In this document: positions 60,778 to 64,000 of the stretch, in pieces
Layout of the letters: every line of letters starts with the position of its first letter
How positions within the stretch are numbered: the first letter of the stretch is position 1
Origin: Desulfurivibrio dismutans
GTDB taxonomy: Bacteria > Desulfobacterota > Desulfobulbia > Desulfobulbales > Desulfurivibrionaceae
Assembly: GCF_029210385.1 (NCBI RefSeq)
Contig: NZ_JARGDQ010000007.1
Location: 1-64,000, forward strand
DNA length: 64,000 nt
Direction of reading: 5' to 3'
The notes under the pieces: generated by a model
The model's database searches: none
Told to the model about the DNA's origin: nothing
The model's input: only the letters and a program-made list of their open reading frames with translations
Made by a program: the position numbers and the translations under genes

Positions 60778-61709
60778 TACTTGATAACTTCCAGATAGCG
60801 GTACAGCGGTGATTCGGTGGTCAGTATCAGGCGAGTGTTGTCGTTCAGGGTGTACTGATAGGTTTCCAGGGTTTTATAAAACCGGTAGAACTCGGGGTCC
60901 TGGTTGTAGGACTCGGCGTAAATCCGGGCCGCCTCGGCGTCGGCCTCACCGCGCAGGGTCTGGGCCTCGCGGGAGGCACCGGAACGGATCTCCATCAGGT
61001 CACGTTCCATCTTGCCCAGGATCTCGGACTTGCTGCCTTCACCGCGGGAGCGCAGGTCGGCGGCGATTCTTTTACGCTCGGAGATCATCCGGTCGAAAAC
61101 CCGACGCTGCACACTGTCGATATAGTTGACCCGACGCAGCATCACGTCCACCAGCTCGATGCCGTACTGCTTAACCACCTCGGCGGCCCGTTCGTGGATC
61201 ATGTTGGTGATCACGTCCCGGCCCAGCGCGACATGCTCGATCTCCGCCGGCTCCAGCATGCTGACCCGCATGGTGTGGGGCTCCCAGTCCGAACTGCGGA
61301 TAAACTCCACCAGGTTGTTCTGGTTGACGAAGTCCCGCACCGTACCGTCGATGATGGCGTCCAAGGTGTTCAGGGCCTGGTTTTCATTATGCACCGACTG
61401 CATGAACTGCAGCGGGTCTTGAATCCGCCAGCGGGCGGTGGCGTCGATATGGACGAAGGTCTTGTCCCGGGTGGGAATTTGGTTGGGGTCACCATCCCAG
61501 GTCAGGATGCGCTTGTCGAAATAGGTCACGTCCTGGACGAAGGGGAGCTTGAAGTGCAGACCGGCCTCGTTCACCGGCTCACCCACCGGACGACCGAACT
61601 GGGTGACCACGGCCTGGCGATCCTCGGGCAAGACATAGATCCCGTTGGCCACCAACAGGCCCAGGACGACAATAACTGCGATCAGAATGAAACGAACTAT
61701 ATTTTTCAC
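60777..61709 (-). CDS. hflC: HflC, membrane protease regulator (SPFH/band 7)
   Basis: The 310-aa protein has one N-terminal membrane helix (FILIAVIVVLGLLVANGIYVL, about 6-26) and a band-7/SPFH domain (about 28-200) with VLPEDRQAVVTQFGRPVGEP and ADLRSRGEGSKSEILGKMERD. HflC and HflK form a large periplasmic assembly that regulates the FtsH protease. It starts 37 nt after hflK on the same strand. The domain order and length match the E. coli protein. Confidence 0.93.
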   Translation of the reverse strand: MKNIVRFILIAVIVVLGLLVANGIYVLPEDRQAVVTQFGRPVGEPVNEAGLHFKLPFVQDVTYFDKRILTWDGDPNQIPTRDKTFVHIDATARWRIQDPLQFMQSVHNENQALNTLDAIIDGTVRDFVNQNNLVEFIRSSDWEPHTMRVSMLEPAEIEHVALGRDVITNMIHERAAEVVKQYGIELVDVMLRRVNYIDSVQRRVFDRMISERKRIAADLRSRGEGSKSEILGKMERDLMEIRSGASREAQTLRGEADAEAARIYAESYNQDPEFYRFYKTLETYQYTLNDNTRLILTTESPLYRYLEVIK

Positions 61710-61746
61710 GAAAGCCTCCGATTAGCTTAACCGTTGTTGTTACTGC

Positions 61747-62844
61747 TCAGTTGCCGGCCTTGAGGCCGCCGCCCCCGAGATTGAGCAGGGGCAGCAGGGA
61801 TTTCTGTTCACTGTCGATGACCACCACCTCTTCCACCTTGGGCAGAACCTCACGCATGGTCTCAAGGTAAAGCCGCTGCCGGGTTACCTCGGGAGCCCGA
61901 TCATATTCTTCCAGCAGGGCGGTGAAGCGGGCGGTCTGGCCCTGGGCCTCGTTGACCCGTTCCACCTTGTAACCGTGGGCCTCTTCCACGATCCGGCGGG
62001 CATCACCCCGGGCCCGGGGAACTTCGCGGTTGTAGATCTCCTCGGCCTCGTTGATCAGCCGCTGCATATCCTGGTCGGCCTCGTTGACCTCGTTGAAGGC
62101 AGGCTTGACCGGCTCCGGCGGGTTAACATCCTGCAACTGGACGGTGATGACCTGGATGCCGCTTTCATATCGGTTCAGAGTCTCCTGCAGCTCCCGGGCC
62201 ATGGCGTCGGCCAGGACGGCCCGGCCGTCGAGCACCGCGTCGAAATCCATGTTGCCCACCAGACGGCGCAGGGTCATCTCGCTGACGTCCCGCACCGCCG
62301 GGGAAATATCGCGGATCCGGAAGAGAAAGTGGTAGGGGTTGTCCACCCGGTACTGCACCACCCATTCCATGTCGATGACGTTACGGTCGCTGGTGAGCAT
62401 CAGAGACTCCTGGGTGTAGCCCTGCTTCTGGTACTGGGTGCGGTCGGCCACCCGGCGGGTGCGGAAGCCGAACTGCTCTTTACGCACCGTTTCCATGTCC
62501 ACCTTGTGCACCACGTCCACCAGGGGAATTTTGAAATTCAGACCGGGATGGGTGGTGGCGTAATAGGCCCCCAACCGCAGCACCACGCCCTGCTCACCGG
62601 GGCGGATGGTGTAAAAGGATGAGGCCAGCAGCAGGCCCACCAGTACCACCCCGATGACCCCGGCGATCAGGCCGGGATTGACCCCCGGCCCCTGGCCGCC
62701 GCCGGAGTCGCGATCACCGCCGCCCTGGCCACCGCCTCCTGAAAAAAAATTCTTAATTTTCTGCACCAAAGCCGCCAGCTGCTCTTCCGGCGACTGGCCG
62801 CCCTTGCGCTGCCCCCAAGGGGGTTGCTGATTGTCCCATGACAT
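61747..62844 (-). CDS. hflK: HflK, membrane protease regulator (SPFH/band 7)
   Basis: The 365-aa HflK has a Gly/Gln-rich cytosolic N-terminus (MSWDNQQPPWGQRKGGQ and GGGGQGGGDRDSGGGQG), a membrane helix (LIAGVIGVVLVGLLLASSFYT, about 58-78), then the SPFH domain with RPGEQGVVLRLGAYYATTHPG, DVNPPEPVKPAFNEVNEADQDMQRLINEAEE and the C-terminal YLETMREVLPKVEEVVVID. It pairs with HflC, encoded next. The Gly-rich leader is normal for the family. The 263-nt stretch between its start and the tRNA gene holds no other gene that I can see. Confidence 0.93.
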   Translation of the reverse strand: MSWDNQQPPWGQRKGGQSPEEQLAALVQKIKNFFSGGGGQGGGDRDSGGGQGPGVNPGLIAGVIGVVLVGLLLASSFYTIRPGEQGVVLRLGAYYATTHPGLNFKIPLVDVVHKVDMETVRKEQFGFRTRRVADRTQYQKQGYTQESLMLTSDRNVIDMEWVVQYRVDNPYHFLFRIRDISPAVRDVSEMTLRRLVGNMDFDAVLDGRAVLADAMARELQETLNRYESGIQVITVQLQDVNPPEPVKPAFNEVNEADQDMQRLINEAEEIYNREVPRARGDARRIVEEAHGYKVERVNEAQGQTARFTALLEEYDRAPEVTRQRLYLETMREVLPKVEEVVVIDSEQKSLLPLLNLGGGGLKAGN

Positions 62845-63060
62845 AAAAGCCGTCCTCTGAAATACGGTTAACTTGTTTATCGAATCGGTATGATTTACCG
62901 CAGTTGAGCAGTTTGCCTTATTTCGCCGCGTGGTTCAACCCTTATTTGTCCTTCCCCCGCCCCCGGACCAGCCGTCGCCCCAGGCTGGCCTTGACTTTTT
63001 GCCTGAAGCTCAGTAGAAAGCGACCACTCGACGCCCGCTGGCCGACGGTGGGCCGAGCAC

Positions 63061-63097
63061 CAAACAAAAAAAGCGTAACCCCGAAGGATTACGCTTT
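63061..63097 (-). terminator. Intrinsic terminator downstream of tRNA-Leu
   Basis: AAAGCGTAA (about 63070-63078) and TTACGCTTT (about 63089-63097) form a 9-bp stem around a 10-nt loop. On the minus strand it is followed by a run of T. It lies about 12 nt after the CCA end of the tRNA gene. Confidence 0.8.
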
Positions 63098-63108
63098 GAT
63101 CGTCTTAC

Positions 63109-63195
63109 TGGTGCCGAAGGGGAGACTCGAACTCCCACGGGGGAACCCCCACTAGACCCTGAACCTAGCGCGTCTACCAATTCCGCCACTTCGGC
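63109..63195 (-). tRNA. tRNA-Leu (anticodon CAG)
   Basis: This is an 87-nt minus-strand tRNA with 3' CCA encoded. The acceptor stem is GCCGAAG with CUUCGGC, the D-arm has GGUAGACGC, and the anticodon loop UUCAGGG gives CAG. A long variable arm follows (GGGGGUUCCCCC), as expected for a class II tRNA, and the T-loop is GUUCGAGUC. It reads CUG codons, which are abundant in these GC-rich genes. Confidence 0.95.
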
Positions 63196-63348
63196 AGCAC
63201 CTTTGAAGAGGCGATAATATAGACTCCTTGGCTTTTTTGTCAAGATAAATCGGACAAGCCCGCAAAAAGCCGCCCACACCTTGGGACGCTTACGTAAAAT
63301 CAACGAGCTGCCAAACCAAAATGACACTCGCTACCCCCGGAAAACACC

Positions 63349-64000
63349 ATGACCATGAAAATTTACACCAGCCTGGACCAGATTACCGCCCCCTTCGCAC
63401 ACGCCTGCGCCACCATCGGCAACTTCGACGGAGTGCACATGGGCCACCAGCAGCTGTTCAATACGGTCAGCGACCTGGCCCGCCGCCACCGGGGTACCGG
63501 TGTTGCCATCACCTTCGAACCCCACCCCCTGCAAGTGGTGCGCCCTGAAATCGGCATCAAGCTGATCTCCACCTATGAGCAGAAAGTGGAACTGATTGCC
63601 ATGGCCGGCATCGACGCCCTGCTGGTAATCCCCTTTGACCGGGAGTTCGCCTCCATGGACGCCGAGCAGTTTGTCGATGATGTACTGATCAACACCCTGG
63701 GTGTCCGCGAACTGGTGGTGGGGTATGATTACGCCTTCGGCAAGGGCCGCCGGGGAGATGCCGATTTTCTCGAGACCTGCGGCAAAAAACGAGGGTTTAC
63801 GGTCCGGGTGATCCCTGCCTTCAAGGTGGACGGCATGGTGGTAAGCAGCAGCAAGGTGCGGGAGTTGGTGGCGGCTGGCCGCATGGAAGATGTTACCAAG
63901 CTGCTGGGGCGCTATTACCAGTTGCGCGGGGTGGTGCAGGTGGGCAAAAAGCGGGGCGGCAGCATCCTGGGGTTCCCCACCGCCAACCTCAGCCTCAACG
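63349..64000 (+). CDS. ribF: Bifunctional riboflavin kinase/FAD synthetase, N-terminal part (cut by the right edge)
   Basis: The window keeps 217 codons. The N-terminal FMN adenylyltransferase domain is clear: ATIGNFDGVHMGHQQLF (HxGH), VAITFEPHPLQVVRP, GYDYAFGKGRRGDADFLE and VVSSSKVRELVAAGRME. The riboflavin kinase domain begins at LGRYYQLRGVVQVGKKRGG with GFPTANLSL at the edge. RibF phosphorylates riboflavin to FMN and adenylates it to FAD. The start is at 63349 or 63355 (ATGACCATG). No FMN riboswitch is visible in the 153-nt gap after the tRNA gene. Confidence 0.92.
   Translation, partial: MTMKIYTSLDQITAPFAHACATIGNFDGVHMGHQQLFNTVSDLARRHRGTGVAITFEPHPLQVVRPEIGIKLISTYEQKVELIAMAGIDALLVIPFDREFASMDAEQFVDDVLINTLGVRELVVGYDYAFGKGRRGDADFLETCGKKRGFTVRVIPAFKVDGMVVSSSKVRELVAAGRMEDVTKLLGRYYQLRGVVQVGKKRGGSILGFPTANLSLN

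Noticed and set aside
63109-63195. tRNA-Leu as an integration site for a mobile island.
   Set aside because: No integrase gene or direct repeat of the tRNA 3' end is visible on either side.
63010-63327. A minus-strand frame covering tRNA-Leu.
   Set aside because: It translates straight through the tRNA and its terminator.

Overview
The window is a 64 kb stretch of a GC-rich chromosome. It most likely comes from a sulfate- or sulfur-metabolising member of Desulfobacterota (the former Deltaproteobacteria), perhaps Desulfobulbales or Desulfurivibrio-like. That placement is inferred from gene content: an FmdE protein, a MetV / MvhD / HdrC-like redox module, a split-Soret-type cytochrome, a five-heme cytochrome, two ferredoxin-nitroreductase fusions, a DUF116 protein and many Fe-S proteins. 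No rRNA is present to settle it.

Layout. Bases 1-3400 are an AT-rich accessory zone. It holds a retron (reverse transcriptase cut by the left edge, effector gene, and an msr-msd RNA with a 22-bp msd stem) and a vapBC toxin-antitoxin pair bracketed by a 39-nt direct repeat. One housekeeping gene, 5-formyl-THF cyclo-ligase, lies between them. Bases 3.5-9.2 kb carry mutM and an RND efflux pair. Bases 9.2-10.3 kb are a junkyard with two apparent gene relics (a UPF0016/GDT1 fragment and a type I methylase fragment) and a ferritin-like gene. Bases 10.3-17.7 kb form one promoter-to-terminator operon: two secreted proteins, a nickel/peptide-type ABC importer whose two ATPases are fused through a His-rich linker, and FmdE. 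Bases 18-28.4 kb hold the cytochrome, an Fe-S protein, a phospholipase D-type synthase, two Slp lipoproteins, an M16 peptidase pair, thiD and the split-Soret cytochrome.

Bases 28.5-42 kb hold a three-gene hydrolase operon, a ferredoxin-nitroreductase, the metV-mvhD-hdrC-like module, kdsD-purF, trxA-bamD, queH with a sigma-54 activator, and a DUF116 gene. Bases 42-64 kb are central metabolism and envelope functions: PEP carboxylase, glycogen debranching enzyme, a HAD sugar phosphatase, mltB, an ABC exporter split by an antisense nitroreductase, an aminotransferase, citrate synthase, thiE, hflKC, tRNA-Leu(CAG) and the start of ribF.

A family of about 100-nt imperfect palindromes lies at many gene 3' ends between 24.7 and 60.8 kb. 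Their arms change in step, so the fold is kept, and their outermost TAA often supplies the stop codon of the adjoining gene. Together with the retron and the His-rich ABC/FmdE operon, this family is the most noteworthy content of the window.
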